Assembly: GCF_004762035.2 (NCBI RefSeq)
Contig: NZ_SIJK02000027.1
Location: 3,764-67,763 of the forward strand
Origin: Candidatus Chloroploca mongolica
GTDB taxonomy: Bacteria > Chloroflexota > Chloroflexia > Chloroflexales > Chloroflexaceae
DNA length: 64,000 nt
Direction of reading: 5' to 3'
The notes under the pieces were generated by a model. It was not told the origin of the DNA, searched no databases, and was given only the letters and a program-made list of their open reading frames with translations. A program made the position numbers and the translations under genes. Shown here one piece after another: positions 8,338 to 16,897 of this stretch (the stretch's first letter is position 1; every line of letters starts with the position of its first letter).

Positions 8338-9357
8338 ATGCATAACTTACTTGTGACCGGAGGGGCAGGCTTTATCGGGTCGAATTTTGTTCACTATATG
8401 CTAGAAAAGTATAGTGACTATCGGATCATTGTTTTTGATAAACTTACGTATGCCGGACGGCTGGAAAACCTGGCACGCGCCGAAGCGTTCGGCCCACGGT
8501 ACGCTTTTGTTCAGGGCGATATTTGCGATATGGCAGCGGTGCGTCAGGTGGTGCAGCAGTATGCAATCGACACGATCATCAATTTTGCGGCTGAGACCCA
8601 TGTTGATCGCTCGATCATGACCCCGGATGCCGTCATTGCCACAAATGTGAATGGGACGTGGGTACTCCTGGAAGTAGCGCGTGAGCAGCAACTTGAGCGG
8701 TTTCACCAAATCAGTACCGACGAAGTCTACGGGGCCATCCCGGTACCACAACGGTCGAAAGAGGGTGATCCGCTCGAACCACGGAGTCCCTATTCGGCGA
8801 GCAAGGCCGGGGCCGAGCATCTGGTGTATGCGTATTTTGTAACGTACGGCTTGCCGGTCACGACGACCCGAGGCTCGAACAACATTGGCCCGTTCCACTA
8901 CCCCGAGAAGGCAGTGCCACTCTTTACGACCAATGCGCTTGACAACCTCCCGGTGCCGATTTATGGCGACGGCCTGCAGGTACGCGACTATCAATATGTG
9001 TTTGATCATTGCGAAGGCATTGATCTGGTGCTGCACAAAGGTGAACTGGGCGAATTTTACAATGTTGGCACCGAAGTCGAGACGGCGAACATCGCGATGG
9101 CCCACAAGATCCTCGATCTGCTGGGCAAACCACATAGCCTCATTACCTACGTAACCGACCGGGCAGGCCATGATCGGCGTTACGCGCTCGATTGCAGCAA
9201 ACTGCGTGCCCTGGGCTGGCAATCGCGCCATACGTTTGATCAGGCCCTTGAATTGACCGTACGCTGGTATGTTGACAACGAAGCCTGGTGGCGACCAATC
9301 AAATCAGGGGAATACCTAGAATACTATCGGAAGCAGTACGATGAGCGCCAGGGCTAG
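8338..9357 (+). CDS. rmlB: dTDP-glucose 4,6-dehydratase
   Basis: A 339-residue short-chain dehydrogenase of the extended class that converts dTDP-glucose to dTDP-4-keto-6-deoxyglucose, precursor of dTDP-rhamnose and other deoxysugars. Visible are the NAD-binding GGAGFIGSNF, the STDEVYG motif with the Asp-Glu pair that performs dehydration, the YSASKAGAEH active-site Tyr-Lys, and RGSNNIGPFHYPEK, highly typical of RmlB. The other rml genes are not adjacent. The gene closes with the 21-bp hairpin at 9364-9406, probably also the terminator of the purK-purE-rmlB transcript. Confidence 0.95.
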   Translation: MHNLLVTGGAGFIGSNFVHYMLEKYSDYRIIVFDKLTYAGRLENLARAEAFGPRYAFVQGDICDMAAVRQVVQQYAIDTIINFAAETHVDRSIMTPDAVIATNVNGTWVLLEVAREQQLERFHQISTDEVYGAIPVPQRSKEGDPLEPRSPYSASKAGAEHLVYAYFVTYGLPVTTTRGSNNIGPFHYPEKAVPLFTTNALDNLPVPIYGDGLQVRDYQYVFDHCEGIDLVLHKGELGEFYNVGTEVETANIAMAHKILDLLGKPHSLITYVTDRAGHDRRYALDCSKLRALGWQSRHTFDQALELTVRWYVDNEAWWRPIKSGEYLEYYRKQYDERQG

Positions 9358-9363
9358 AGTTAT

Positions 9364-9406
9364 GTTTGCCTACCCCTGCCAGCAATGCTGGCAGGGGTAG
9401 GCAAAC
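9364..9406. terminator. Perfect 21-bp hairpin with 1-base loop
   Basis: Arms 9364-9384 and 9386-9406 are exact reverse complements, beginning seven bases after the rmlB stop. No run of T follows, so it would be a stem-only terminator. Confidence 0.75.
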
Positions 9407-9439
9407 TGTAAGGGCATCGAGAGTTTAACCAGTTTGTCA

Positions 9440-9469
9440 TTGACTTTCTTTTGTATCAACTGCTATACT
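9440..9469 (+). promoter_or_regulatory. Promoter for the BTAD regulator gene
   Basis: TTGACT at 9440-9445, an 18-bp spacer and TATACT at 9464-9469, with TG one base before the -10 (extended -10). The predicted start of transcription near 9476 gives a leader of about 105 bases before the gene at 9583. Confidence 0.7.
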
Positions 9470-9582
9470 GATCGCGTCGCACCCCCTCAATCTGCTTCTG
9501 GCTCCTACGAAGGGTGACATCCACTTCGCTTCCTGATGCGGCAAAAGGCATTTCCAGCTTCTAGCCTCAGTGAGGAGGTGGC

Positions 9583-10509
9583 ATGAGCAACATTGCTGTG
9601 CAGCTCTTTGGCCGTTTGCATGTGCGTTACGACAATATTGAAGTAACGGGCCTGGATGTGCGCAAGGTACAGGAATTGCTCTGTTACCTGCTGATCCATC
9701 GCCGACGGCCCCATGCACGCGAAGGGTTAGCGAGTATCCTCTGGAGCAACACGAGCACCGCGCAATCGCGGGCGAATCTGCGACGCACGCTCTGGCAATT
9801 GCAACATCTGCCAGCCGAGCCCATCGCTGCCGAGCTTTTGGCGATCGAGGCTGACTGGATTCAGATCAAACCGCATCTTCCGCTGTGGCTGGATGTTGCT
9901 GAGATCGAGACAGTCTTTGAGCAGACGAAGGGGCAGCCTGGGGAGCAGTTGAGTCATGCGCATGCAAGCGCTGCCGCGCAGGCCGTGGATCTCTATCGGG
10001 GGGATCTCTTTGACGGCTGTTACCAGGATTGGTGTTTGGTCGAGCGTGAGCGGTTGCAACAGATGTATCTAGCGCTGCTCGATAAACTGATGGCTTACTG
10101 TGAATACCACGGTGAATACGAGCGGGGGCTGGCCTATGGCGCAGCTTTTCAGCAGTACGACAACGTGAATGAGCAGTGCTATCGGCGAATGATGCGCCTG
10201 TACTGGCGTGCCGGTGATCGAAGCGGCGCGTTGCGACAGTACGAGCGTTGCGCCACGATGCTTGCGGAAGAGTTCGAGACGACCCCAGGCCCCCTGATGC
10301 AGGCTCTGGTTGAGCGTCTGAAAACCAACCAACCCATTGATGCGTTAGCACGCGCAACCGATCACGCCCATGCTGGAGAGGAAATCAGCCTCAGTGAACT
10401 CGCGCTGCACTTACGGCAACTCCAGGTGTCAGTGGATCGTCATGGACAGGCGGTGAGTCATGCGTTGCGCATGGTTGAGCAGGCCTTGCGGCGCGGGGGA
10501 TCGTCGTAA
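9583..10509 (+). CDS. BTAD-domain transcriptional regulator (SARP-like)
   Basis: A 308-residue regulator of the SARP/BTAD type. Residues 1-95 form an OmpR-like winged helix of the kind that precedes BTAD (VQLFGRLHVRYDNIEV, then VQELLCYLLIHRRRPHAREGLASILW and SRANLRRTLWQL). Residues ~100-250 form the alpha-helical bacterial transcriptional activation domain (AVDLYRGDLFDGCYQDWC, RRMMRLYWRAGDRSGALRQYERC). There is no NB-ARC or kinase domain, so it is a minimal stand-alone form. The start has GAGGAGG four bases upstream and a clear promoter. It is convergent with crcB. Targets are unknown; neighbouring genes give no hint of a biosynthetic cluster. Confidence 0.85.
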   Translation: MSNIAVQLFGRLHVRYDNIEVTGLDVRKVQELLCYLLIHRRRPHAREGLASILWSNTSTAQSRANLRRTLWQLQHLPAEPIAAELLAIEADWIQIKPHLPLWLDVAEIETVFEQTKGQPGEQLSHAHASAAAQAVDLYRGDLFDGCYQDWCLVERERLQQMYLALLDKLMAYCEYHGEYERGLAYGAAFQQYDNVNEQCYRRMMRLYWRAGDRSGALRQYERCATMLAEEFETTPGPLMQALVERLKTNQPIDALARATDHAHAGEEISLSELALHLRQLQVSVDRHGQAVSHALRMVEQALRRGGSS

Positions 10510-10512
10510 GCC

Positions 10513-10884
10513 TCACACACTCCCCAAAAAGATGCCAAGCCAGGCAAAACCGAACCCGAGGATGGGTTGGCCGCAGAGGTTGAAGATAGCGCTGCGCTGG
10601 TTGCCCTGGCGCCAGAGTTGAACCGTCTCGAAGATAAAAGACGAAAAGGTGGTATAGGTGGCACAGAAGCCGACGCCAGCAAGAGCTTGAAGAGAACGGA
10701 TCGGCCAGTCGGGATGGGTGGCAATGAGCCCGGCAAGGATACCGAGCAACAGGCTCCCGCTAAGGTTGACAACAAAGGTGCCCACAGGAAAAGTACTACC
10801 ATAGCGGGCTTGCATCGCACGTACCAGATGGTAGCGGCTCAATGCACCAACAATCGCCCCCAGGCCAAGCAACAGGTAGCTCAT
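10513..10884 (-). CDS. crcB: Fluoride channel CrcB/Fluc subunit 1
   Basis: A 123-residue four-helix membrane protein that forms half of a dual-topology fluoride channel, relieving cytoplasmic fluoride toxicity. Family landmarks are GALSRYHL in helix 1, GTFVVNLSGSLLLG in helix 2 with the conserved asparagine, and YTTFSSF in helix 3, matching the phenylalanine box and the sodium-binding break. Its ATG overlaps the stop of the second crcB (ATGA), so the two are translationally coupled. Two adjacent paralogues usually mean a heterodimer with each subunit fixed in opposite orientation, as known for paired Fluc genes. Confidence 0.92.
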   Translation of the reverse strand: MSYLLLGLGAIVGALSRYHLVRAMQARYGSTFPVGTFVVNLSGSLLLGILAGLIATHPDWPIRSLQALAGVGFCATYTTFSSFIFETVQLWRQGNQRSAIFNLCGQPILGFGFAWLGIFLGSV

Positions 10885-11330
10885 GGCCGCCCCCGCGCAC
10901 TCACGAGGCGATGGAGGAGACGGGCGAGGACGATCCCCACCAACGCGGCCACGACACCCCCGACAAGCGAGCCAAATTGATAGGCTGCGGCAGTGGGCAG
11001 CGCCCCCGCCTGGATCAGCCGTACCAACTCGACGCTGACCGAAGAGAAGGTGGTCAGACCACCAAGAAACCCGACGGTCACCAACACTTGGATCTGGCGG
11101 CGCACGCTGATCAATTCGAGAAAAAGCGTCTGGGCCGCACCGATGAAGAAACAGCCGATCACGTTGACGAGCAGGGTTCCGAGAGGCAACCCGGCAGGAT
11201 GCAAGGGCGCAAGCAGACTGGTAAGCGTAAAACGGGTGCTGGCCCCAAGCACCGCACCGAGCGCAATGGCAAGTTCAGTGGACGGCAAGAGCATTCCTGC
11301 CGAACGAGGCCAGTTAAAAAAGGGTTTCAT
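10881..11330 (-). CDS. crcB: Fluoride channel CrcB/Fluc subunit 2
   Basis: A 149-residue partner of the other CrcB subunit. It has the same landmarks: GASTRFTLT, GTLLVNVIGCFFIGA and GGLTTFSSVSVE. It carries about 18 extra N-terminal residues before helix 1. The start is set at the ATG at 11330 (MKPFFNW); a longer reading to 11426 would overlap the DUF190-CBS coding region and is not supported. The gene begins 10 bp after the stop of the DUF190-CBS gene, so the order DUF190-CBS, crcB, crcB is a tight operon. I did not recognise a fluoride riboswitch upstream. Confidence 0.9.
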   Translation of the reverse strand: MKPFFNWPRSAGMLLPSTELAIALGAVLGASTRFTLTSLLAPLHPAGLPLGTLLVNVIGCFFIGAAQTLFLELISVRRQIQVLVTVGFLGGLTTFSSVSVELVRLIQAGALPTAAAYQFGSLVGGVVAALVGIVLARLLHRLVSARGRP

Positions 11331-11340
11331 GCGCGCATCA

Positions 11341-12636
11341 CTACTCGGCTTCGTGCTGGCCTTGCTCAAGCGCCCGCAGCACATCGGCGCGCCCGATGAT
11401 GCCAACGACGTGGCCTTGCTGGTCAATCACTGGTAGACGCTTGATCTTGTAGCTAATCATCAACTGGATGGCCTCGGTGGTTAGCGTATCGGTGGTCACG
11501 GTAATCACCGGACTCGTCATCACATCGGCGGCCGTTCGGCCTTTGAGATCGAGTTCAAGCCCTTCGGGGCGATTGCCGCCACTCAACAGCGTCGCCAGGC
11601 GTTGCAGCGCACTACCCGGGACAGGTCGCGTTGCGCGACGCAGAACATCCCCATCGGTGATGATGCCAATAACCTGTTTGTTATAGTTTACGACCACAAT
11701 ACGGCGCTTGCGCGTAGCGAGCAACTGGTCAAGCGTTTCGGCAAGTGAGGTTATCTCGCGCACCACAGGAATCGGGGCAATTGAAAGGCTCCCTACGGTT
11801 GAAAGCTCGCCATTAGAGCGGCGCAACTGCTGTTCGGGGCGCTGACGGAGTCCTTCGGTGACCGTCTTGAGCAGATCATAACGACTGACCATGCCAACAA
11901 GTTTGCCCGCCGCATTTACCACCGGAATGCGCTTCATATTATGTTTCGCCATCACCTCAGCGGCATGCGCGAGCGAGGTCGTCATGGTGAGAATGACCGG
12001 GTCGAGCGTCATCACATCGGCGGCGCGTTGGGGCTGTTGAGCAAGAGCAGCAACCTGAGCGGCACGTTCATCAAGGGGAAAGAGCTTCTGGAGACGCAAG
12101 GGCAGCGTCGTACCACCGCGGGTCAGCAGATCGCCATCGGTAATGATCCCGATCACACGCTGATCATCGTCGACAACCGGCAAGGCGCGCAAGGCGCGAT
12201 CAATCAAGAGGCTCACGATCTCACTGACCGGCGCATCGGGGCCAACCCGGGCAACATCACGACTCATCACATCAGCAACGGTGAGGTGACGCGGAAAGGG
12301 ACCACCCTCGCGATAGCTATGCTGGATCACCTGGATCGGGCTAACCGCGATCATCCCTTCAGTCACCAGTTCGCGGAGGGTTGGCAGCACCAACTCAACG
12401 CGATCGGTTCGATCAATAAAAGTAATAATCACAGGAAGTTGGCCGGGCGCATCCACAATAAGATCGCTGCGCATCATGCCATTGACCCCGTATCCACCAA
12501 TGCCACGAAGCACCGTTGCCCCCGGGCATCCCGCCGCACGGAGGGCATCAAGAACCCACTGCGTCAGTGACTGCCCATGCCGACTATCGCCCTCGCCGAT
12601 ATAGATCCAGACCTGCTGCGTTGTCGCGGTATCCAT
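11341..12636 (-). CDS. DUF190 domain fused to four CBS domains
   Basis: A 431-residue soluble protein. Residues 1-105 are a DUF190 domain (WIYIGEGDSRHGQSL, then RGIGGYGVNG), a PII-like fold family often encoded beside crcB. Four CBS domains follow, starting near residues 117, 194, 275 and 372, three of them with an ADVM entry motif and each with a GII/GMV ... D-V/L-L signature. CBS pairs normally bind adenine nucleotides, so this looks like a sensor that reports energy or nucleotide state to the fluoride channel. The ATG at 12636 is preceded by GGTGGAG at six bases; a longer upstream reading has no homology. Confidence 0.88.
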   Translation of the reverse strand: MDTATTQQVWIYIGEGDSRHGQSLTQWVLDALRAAGCPGATVLRGIGGYGVNGMMRSDLIVDAPGQLPVIITFIDRTDRVELVLPTLRELVTEGMIAVSPIQVIQHSYREGGPFPRHLTVADVMSRDVARVGPDAPVSEIVSLLIDRALRALPVVDDDQRVIGIITDGDLLTRGGTTLPLRLQKLFPLDERAAQVAALAQQPQRAADVMTLDPVILTMTTSLAHAAEVMAKHNMKRIPVVNAAGKLVGMVSRYDLLKTVTEGLRQRPEQQLRRSNGELSTVGSLSIAPIPVVREITSLAETLDQLLATRKRRIVVVNYNKQVIGIITDGDVLRRATRPVPGSALQRLATLLSGGNRPEGLELDLKGRTAADVMTSPVITVTTDTLTTEAIQLMISYKIKRLPVIDQQGHVVGIIGRADVLRALEQGQHEAE

Positions 12637-12719
12637 ATGTGACTCCACCTTGATCGCCAGGCGTTCGTCGCTCGCCTGAACCTGCCGTATAGTTGCCAGG
12701 ATACCATAGATTTGGGGGG

Positions 12720-12749
12720 TTGAAGCACACGGCAAGAGTATTGTACAAT
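12720..12749 (+). promoter_or_regulatory. Possible promoter for the gamma carbonic anhydrase gene
   Basis: TTGAAG at 12720-12725, an 18-bp spacer and TACAAT at 12744-12749, about 30 bp upstream of the gene, in the divergent gap shared with the DUF190-CBS gene. Confidence 0.4.
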
Positions 12750-12780
12750 CGAACCTATCTATATCTATGCAAAGGCAGAT

Positions 12781-13296
12781 ATGAACGATCAACAACCAGT
12801 CTTACGCGACGAGTTTGACATTCACCCAACCGCTTTTATCTTTCCCAACACCTTCCTTGCCGGAACCATCACCATTGGTGCTGAGAGTAGTGTCTGGCCG
12901 ATGAGTGTGCTTCGCGCAGATACGGTGCCGATCACCATCGGGGCTTACTCGAATGTCCAGGATGGCTGTATCATTCACGGCGACCCGGGCTTTCCAGCCA
13001 TCATTGGTAATTGGGTCACCCTCGGGCATGGCGCGATTGTTCATGGCGCAGAGATCGAGGACGAAGTCTTGATTGGCATCGGGGCCGTGGTGTTGAATGG
13101 GGCGCGCATCGGGCGCGGCTCGATGATCGGGGCACGGGCACTTGTGACTGAGGGCATGGAGGTTCCGCCCGGCTCGCTGGTGCTCGGTATTCCAGGGCGC
13201 ATCCGCCCCCTCAGCCACGAACAGGCGGCGCGCATCCGTACACCTGCTGAGCACTATGTGGCACGCAAAGAGTTGTATCGGCGTCGGATGACGTGA
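12781..13296 (+). CDS. Gamma-class carbonic anhydrase family protein
   Basis: A 171-residue left-handed beta-helix (hexapeptide repeat) protein of the gamma carbonic anhydrase/YrdA family, which forms trimers with metal at subunit interfaces. The hexapeptide ladder runs through most of the protein (FIFPNTFLAGTITIG, SSVWPMSVLRAD, IGIGAVVLNGARIG). The three metal-binding histidines fit the IHGD, LGHGAIVHG spacing. The catalytic proton-shuttle loop of the archaeal Cam enzyme is not evident, so hydratase activity is uncertain. AAAGGC precedes the start. It is divergent from the fluoride operon. Confidence 0.88.
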   Translation: MNDQQPVLRDEFDIHPTAFIFPNTFLAGTITIGAESSVWPMSVLRADTVPITIGAYSNVQDGCIIHGDPGFPAIIGNWVTLGHGAIVHGAEIEDEVLIGIGAVVLNGARIGRGSMIGARALVTEGMEVPPGSLVLGIPGRIRPLSHEQAARIRTPAEHYVARKELYRRRMT

Positions 13297-13338
13297 GGCC
13301 GCGAGGCGCACAAATTTTCGTCTCACCTAAAAACGCAC

Positions 13339-14973
13339 ATGATCAAGCATATCCAGCAACTGGAAGAACGATTAGCGGCAGTACGCGACCGTTGCGAACG
13401 GATTGACCTGCTCAACAAACTGGCCTGGGTGCTACGCATTGTCGATACCAAGCGTGGCGCACGGATTGCGCAGGAGGCGTATGATCTGGCGCGGGCTGAA
13501 GAGTATACGAAAGGCCTTGCCGACGGGCTGATCTCGCTCTGCGAATACAACTTCACCGATTATGTGCTTGCCCTCACTCAAGCCCTCGAAGCCCTAGCGA
13601 TCTTTGAAGAGCTAGGAGACATCGCAGGGCAGGCACGTGCCTGCTACACCCTCTGCTGGGCCCATTGGAGTCTCGATAATTTTGCTGAAGCCGTGGAAAT
13701 AGGTCAGCGGGGCCTCGAACTAGCATGTTCCGCTGAGGATCATCGGCTCACAGCGGATCTTTGGAATAATCTCGGGCTTGCTTATAAACGTTCAGGCAAC
13801 TATGAAGCGGGGTATGCAGCGTACCACCAGACCCTGAGCCTGTGTCGGGCACACGGTGATGAACTGACCGAAGCGAAAGTGCTGACCAATATCGCGCTGG
13901 CGTATGTGACGCAAAGCGAATATGAAAAAGCGCTCGCATATGCAGAGGCAAGCGCACACCTCAACATTGACATTGCTATCATCAACGGATACACCTTGCT
14001 CGCCCTTGGTCAGGCTTACTGTGGGCTCCAACAACGAGCAGCTGCGATTGCATGCCTCGAACAAGCGATGGAGATCGGGCAGAACCACGATATTGCGCAG
14101 TTATCACTGGTGGCGCTGCATACGCGCAGCCAGATTTGCGTTGAACATCAGGAATTTGATCAAGCGATCATCCTGTTGCAGCAAGGGTTGGCCTTCGCAG
14201 AACAGTCTGGCAGCTATCTGTATGGGGCACGCTGTCACGAGACGTTATCGCAGGTGTATGAAGAACGGGGCGAACTTGCCCAGGCGTTGCAGCACTATAA
14301 AGCGTTTCACCGCATCCGCGAAACGCTTTTCAATGATACGAATAGTAGCCGTGTCCAGAGCCTGGAGATCTACCATCGCACCGAGATGGCACGCCGCGAG
14401 GCTGAGATTTATCAGTTACGGAATATCGAACTGGAACGAGAAATTGCTCAGCGCAAAAAAACCGAGGAACTGCTCGCGCACCAAGCAAGAACCGATGGCT
14501 TGACAGGCATTGCCAATCGTCGCCACTTTCTCGGTGTCGCCAGGTATGAAATCGGACATGCCCAGAGCCAGGGCAACGCGCTCGCCCTGGCCTTGATGGA
14601 TCTGGATCATTTCAAGCAGATCAATGATCAGTACGGGCATGCCGTAGGCGACCAGGCCCTGATCGCTTTTACACAGACGGTGCAGAAGAATGCGCGGACA
14701 ATGGATCTCTTTGCACGTCTCGGGGGCGACGAATTCGCGTTGCTCTTTCCAACGACCACAGGCGAACAGGCTTATCAGGTGCTCCAACGCATTGTGCAGG
14801 AACTGGACACAAACCCGATCACGTCAGGCAGCGCCCAGATATGGATCACGCTCAGTGGCGGCATTGCGGGTGTGATTGCGCCTGAAGAGACCGTTGAGTC
14901 GTTAATGAGCCGTGCCGATGACGCGTTATATCGAGCCAAAGAAGCAGGGCGAAGGCAAATCCAGCTTGCCTGA
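13339..14973 (+). CDS. TPR-repeat diguanylate cyclase
   Basis: A 544-residue soluble signalling protein. Residues 1-335 are tetratricopeptide-like repeats (e.g. ADLWNNLGLAYKRSGNYEAGYAAY, seen in parts, with family A-Y-G spacing). A coiled coil (about 340-375) leads into a GGDEF domain (380-540). The active-site RLGGDEF lies near residue 460, and an RTMD inhibitory I-site sits five residues before it. The protein should make cyclic di-GMP, with product inhibition, controlled by ligand or partner binding to the TPR part. It starts 42 bp after the carbonic anhydrase gene and lacks a strong ribosome site. Confidence 0.92.
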   Translation: MIKHIQQLEERLAAVRDRCERIDLLNKLAWVLRIVDTKRGARIAQEAYDLARAEEYTKGLADGLISLCEYNFTDYVLALTQALEALAIFEELGDIAGQARACYTLCWAHWSLDNFAEAVEIGQRGLELACSAEDHRLTADLWNNLGLAYKRSGNYEAGYAAYHQTLSLCRAHGDELTEAKVLTNIALAYVTQSEYEKALAYAEASAHLNIDIAIINGYTLLALGQAYCGLQQRAAAIACLEQAMEIGQNHDIAQLSLVALHTRSQICVEHQEFDQAIILLQQGLAFAEQSGSYLYGARCHETLSQVYEERGELAQALQHYKAFHRIRETLFNDTNSSRVQSLEIYHRTEMARREAEIYQLRNIELEREIAQRKKTEELLAHQARTDGLTGIANRRHFLGVARYEIGHAQSQGNALALALMDLDHFKQINDQYGHAVGDQALIAFTQTVQKNARTMDLFARLGGDEFALLFPTTTGEQAYQVLQRIVQELDTNPITSGSAQIWITLSGGIAGVIAPEETVESLMSRADDALYRAKEAGRRQIQLA

Positions 14974-15510
14974 TTATGGTGCAACAACTTCGGTACGACC
15001 AGTCACCGAGGTCGGGTTGGTCAGCGCACGCAAGATCGGGCAGAGCTCGGCAATATCACGTTCGAGCATCGCCACCTCTTCGGGGGAGAGTGAGCCGGTG
15101 ACCCGTAGCAGATAAGCCAGATCAGTCGGGGCCACCGGGACATTGTCGGTCACTGCAAGCGTACCCCGGTAGTCGAGTTGGCCGGTGACCTCGATCTCAA
15201 GCTGTTCGAGATGCAGCCCACGGTCAGCAGCGATCACCAGGGCCGAATGGGCCAGGCAACTTGCGAGTGCGCCGAGGAGCAATTCGGGGGCGGTTGGCCC
15301 AAGCCCGTGGCCACCAAGTATCGCACCGGCGTCGGTCATGACGATGTGTTCGCGCATCTGGATCGGGCGGGCACCCGTGCCTGCGGCGACCTTGACTGTG
15401 GCCCGCAGGGGGGCCGGGGCCGCGTCGGGACTGCGCAGTTGTTCGCGATAGGCTTCGACCAGATCACGTTTACGTTCAAGATACTCGGGCAAGTTCCACG
15501 TCGGAGGCAT
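14974..15510 (-). CDS. OsmC/Ohr-family peroxiredoxin-like protein
   Basis: A 178-residue OsmC-fold protein, expected to reduce organic hydroperoxides or related thiols in the cytoplasm. The two conserved cysteines are present: the peroxidatic one in ASCLAHSALV and the second in AELCPILRAL. A GGHGLGPTAPELLLGALAS segment precedes the first. The start at 15510 is supported by AGGAAG seven bases upstream; a longer reading to 15534 starts before this site. It overlaps nothing and directly abuts the TPR-GGDEF gene tail to tail. Confidence 0.88.
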   Translation of the reverse strand: MPPTWNLPEYLERKRDLVEAYREQLRSPDAAPAPLRATVKVAAGTGARPIQMREHIVMTDAGAILGGHGLGPTAPELLLGALASCLAHSALVIAADRGLHLEQLEIEVTGQLDYRGTLAVTDNVPVAPTDLAYLLRVTGSLSPEEVAMLERDIAELCPILRALTNPTSVTGRTEVVAP

Positions 15511-15630
15511 GCTACGTCTTCCTTTCTTGGGCAAGGTCTCAGGCTGCTTTACAGTTCAGAGGCGTGCATCGCTTCCTGATGCGCTCGGCCTCTTTCCTCT
15601 TTTCTATCGTCGAAAGCCTTGTTTTACGCT

Positions 15631-16833
15631 CTACTGGCCAAGGCGAAGCGAGGGCACAACATCGAGATCCCAGCCACTCTGGATGCCGGCGTGAAAACGG
15701 TAAAAGGCAGCAGCGGCGACCATGGCAGCATTGTCGGTACACAGGGCGACTGAGGGGACAAAGACCGGCACACTGGCGCGCCGGGACAACTCTTCGCGCA
15801 GGCGCACATTGGCAGCAACGCCTCCAGCGACCAGAATGGCCGTGGCGTTATACCGGGTGGCCGCTTCAACGGTCTTGGTCGTAAGCACATCAACGACCGA
15901 CTCCTGGAAGGCGTAGGCCATCTGGCCGACAAAACGGGGGTCAAGTGACGTCTTTGGTGAGGGCGTAGCTGCGGTCGAACTCTCGGCAGGCTCGCGTGGC
16001 CGTTCCAGCGAGCGCTTACCGCGCAAGATCTGCGGTTGTGGACGACTGGTTGGTGTAGAGGGCGACTGCTGGTCAGGTGAAGAGGCCGACTTTTCGGATG
16101 ATGGGCGAGGCAACTGGGCGTCGCGCTCGCGCCGTTCCTGCACACGATGAAGCACGGCTGTTTTCAAGCCGCTAAAGGAGAAGTCAAAACTATCGCGCAA
16201 CCAGGCACGCGGCAGCGTCAGCGCCGAGGTTCCGCCCTGGGCGGCATGCTGAATGGCCGGACCACCAGGGTAGCCCAGGTCGAGCATCCGGGCCACTTTA
16301 TCAAACGCCTCACCGGCGGCATCGTCACGGGTCTGCCCCAGAAGTTCATAATCGCCGTGATCACGCAACAAAGCGAGCAACGTATGCCCACCACTGACGA
16401 CCAGGGCGACGAGCGGAAATTCAGGTGCGGGCACGTCGGTGCGTGGATCTTCAAGCAACCAATTCGCATAGATATGGGCTTCGAGATGATTGACGCCGAC
16501 AAACGGCAGGCCGCGGTGCCAGGCCATCGCCTTGGCCGCATTGAGCCCGGTCAGCAGCGCCCCACTGAGCCCGGGGCCATAGGTCGCAGCAACGGCATCG
16601 ATGCCTTCCCAGCCACCGGGGACAACCTCGAGGGCCCGTTCGACCACAGGCATCAAGCTCAGGATATGTTGACGCGAGGCAACCTCGGGCACAACGCCAC
16701 CGAAACGCTGATGCATCGCCATTTGCGAGGCAACCACATTCGAGAGCATGCGGCGCCCGCCCTGAACAACGGAAGCCGCAGTCTCATCACACGATGTTTC
16801 AAGCGCCAGGATGGTCTTTGGTTCAACTAGCAT
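15631..16833 (-). CDS. tsaD: tRNA threonylcarbamoyladenosine transferase TsaD, with insert
   Basis: TsaD transfers the threonylcarbamoyl group to A37 of ANN-reading tRNAs. Family motifs are complete: ALETSCDETAAS at the N-terminus, the metal-binding NHLEAH histidines (116 and 120), VSGGHT, FDFSFSGLKTAVL and the C-terminal VAGGVAANVRLRE. The protein has 400 residues, longer than the usual 330-360, because of a Ser/Pro/Arg-rich insert at about 231-296 between the FSGLKTAVL helix and DPRFVGQMAYAFQ. Its sequence looks disordered. The upstream neighbour on the same strand is a histidine phosphatase. No strong ribosome site is visible. Confidence 0.95.
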   Translation of the reverse strand: MLVEPKTILALETSCDETAASVVQGGRRMLSNVVASQMAMHQRFGGVVPEVASRQHILSLMPVVERALEVVPGGWEGIDAVAATYGPGLSGALLTGLNAAKAMAWHRGLPFVGVNHLEAHIYANWLLEDPRTDVPAPEFPLVALVVSGGHTLLALLRDHGDYELLGQTRDDAAGEAFDKVARMLDLGYPGGPAIQHAAQGGTSALTLPRAWLRDSFDFSFSGLKTAVLHRVQERRERDAQLPRPSSEKSASSPDQQSPSTPTSRPQPQILRGKRSLERPREPAESSTAATPSPKTSLDPRFVGQMAYAFQESVVDVLTTKTVEAATRYNATAILVAGGVAANVRLREELSRRASVPVFVPSVALCTDNAAMVAAAAFYRFHAGIQSGWDLDVVPSLRLGQ

Positions 16834-16897
16834 TAGATCGGCAACTCGCTGCTACAGGCACCACACCGCAGAGATACGGGGGGCCAGCGGGTAAGGC

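Noticed and set aside
12637-12780. Fluoride (crcB) riboswitch upstream of the DUF190-CBS gene
   Set aside because: I could not identify the conserved pseudoknot sequence in the short gap.
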